Shown: positions 63,535 to 64,000 of the stretch, piece by piece
How positions within the stretch are numbered: the first letter of the stretch is position 1
Layout of the letters: every line of letters begins with the position of its first letter
Source of the DNA: Chryseobacterium suipulveris
GTDB taxonomy: Bacteria > Bacteroidota > Bacteroidia > Flavobacteriales > Weeksellaceae
Assembly: GCF_022811685.1 (NCBI RefSeq)
Contig: NZ_CP094532.1
Coordinates: forward strand, 1,637,501-1,701,500
Length of the DNA stretch: 64,000 nucleotides
Direction: 5' to 3'
The notes under the pieces: generated by a model
Databases searched by the model: none
What the model was told of the DNA's origin: nothing
What the model saw: only the letters and a program-made list of their open reading frames with translations
Translations under genes and position numbers: made by a program

Positions 63535-64000
63535 CTATTTCAAAAGCTTCACAATCTTACGATAGAAATTATCCGGCAGATTGTCTTGATTTTGGTAGTT
63601 ATACGCGATCACGATTGTTGCACCAGTAGTCGGATTGTGCATCATGATGGAGCTGTAGCCGAAGAGTTCGCCGGTATGTCCCCAATATCCATCACCGAAA
63701 GTCAGCATTCCCAATCCATAAGTTGTTGCATGCTTGTCGGGAATTGGCAACCCGGTAAATCGTTGCGCTTGAATTTCACGGCTTAGAAGAGTTCCATGTA
63801 CCAGATTCTCCACCCAGGTTTTCAGGTTTCCGGCATTGGAGATTATTGCTCCAGCCGCTCCTGCGTAAGACGGATCGAAATAGGTGCTTACATCAAAATC
63901 GTAAACATTGGGGTCTTGGTCGGTTTCGTAACCGTGAATATAGCTAAACGGCATGGATGGTCCGCCGGGAAAAGCCGTATGCCTAAGACGCAGCGGAGAA
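63535..64000 (-). CDS. Serine hydrolase, beta-lactamase (class C/DD-peptidase) family, partial
   Basis: The minus-strand frame continues past the right edge; 155 codons are visible. It includes PLRLRHTAFPGG, YAGAAGAIISNAGNLKTW and the KTG-type box WGHTGELFGYSSIM. The N-terminal part with SxxK and YxN lies outside the window. It resembles Streptomyces R61-type DD-peptidases and related esterases acting on cell-wall peptides or esters; whether it is exported cannot be seen. The start shown by an internal ATG at 63954 is not the true start. Confidence 0.85.
   Translation of the reverse strand, partial: SPLRLRHTAFPGGPSMPFSYIHGYETDQDPNVYDFDVSTYFDPSYAGAAGAIISNAGNLKTWVENLVHGTLLSREIQAQRFTGLPIPDKHATTYGLGMLTFGDGYWGHTGELFGYSSIMMHNPTTGATIVIAYNYQNQDNLPDNFYRKIVKLLK

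Noticed and set aside
63535..63954. 139-codon serine hydrolase gene starting at an internal ATG
   Set aside because: The same frame is open to the window edge with family-typical sequence (PLRLRHTAFPGG), so the gene is only partial and the start lies outside.

Overview
The window looks like a chromosomal segment of a Flavobacteriia member, most likely of the Chryseobacterium/Kaistella group (Weeksellaceae). The grounds are AT-rich DNA, Bacteroidetes-type promoters (TTG/TTTG, 18-23 nt, TAnnTTTG), type IX secretion C-terminal sorting tails, SusC-free small operons, DUF6266-like and Rhs/SpvB proteins. No rRNA, tRNA or CRISPR was seen.

Bases 1-30700 are mostly ordinary chromosome: parE (running to the left edge), an M20 amidohydrolase, an AIM24 protein, a broken T9SS-cargo gene, DoxX, an FMN reductase plus an SDR, a second SDR that is a pseudogene, ychF, three LuxR-type response-regulator/HisKA_3 kinase systems (9351-14092 and 16626-18713), gpmI, a sirtuin, a YggS-type PLP protein, an NtrC-like regulator without a DNA-binding tail, a MATE pump, and a tetR-tolC-adaptor-RND efflux operon with a visible promoter and operator. 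A T9SS tail remnant and an AraC regulator follow.

Bases 30800-34350 lead into an accessory region: a DUF6266-like gene, a tandem array of GC-rich palindromes, a helix-turn-helix gene, and two exported proteins. These run into a 2224-residue exported Rhs/SpvB protein (34363-41037) whose C-terminal tip is a HExGH metallopeptidase-like domain followed by a lipoprotein immunity gene.

The most interesting structure is at 40033-57052: two exact 8510-bp tandem copies of an element. Each copy starts inside the Rhs reading frame, at the codons for LNNPLMYNDPSGE just before the tip. Each carries its own Rhs tip, a lipoprotein immunity gene, an IS4-type insertion, an XRE repressor, a CHC2-zinc/Toprim/ATPase replication protein, two tyrosine recombinases and an 840-bp non-coding end rich in inverted repeats. 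The three junctions plus an undisturbed paralogous site at 59045 give attL, attP, attR and attB combinations around a shared CTGAA. This is what Campbell-type site-specific recombination in the rhs gene would leave. I propose an integrative element that replaces the toxin tip of the resident Rhs protein with its own and displaces the former tip into orphan status; excision would switch back.

Bases 57053-63350 hold the displaced or stored material: orphan tip B (HELGH) with lipoprotein immunity, orphan core fragment plus tip C (HETGH) with exported immunity, tip D with cytosolic immunity, a remnant tip E with orphan immunity, tip F with cytosolic immunity, a remnant resembling a TNT NADase tip, and a remnant of a REP-associated (Y1) transposase. 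A serine hydrolase of the beta-lactamase family runs off the right edge.
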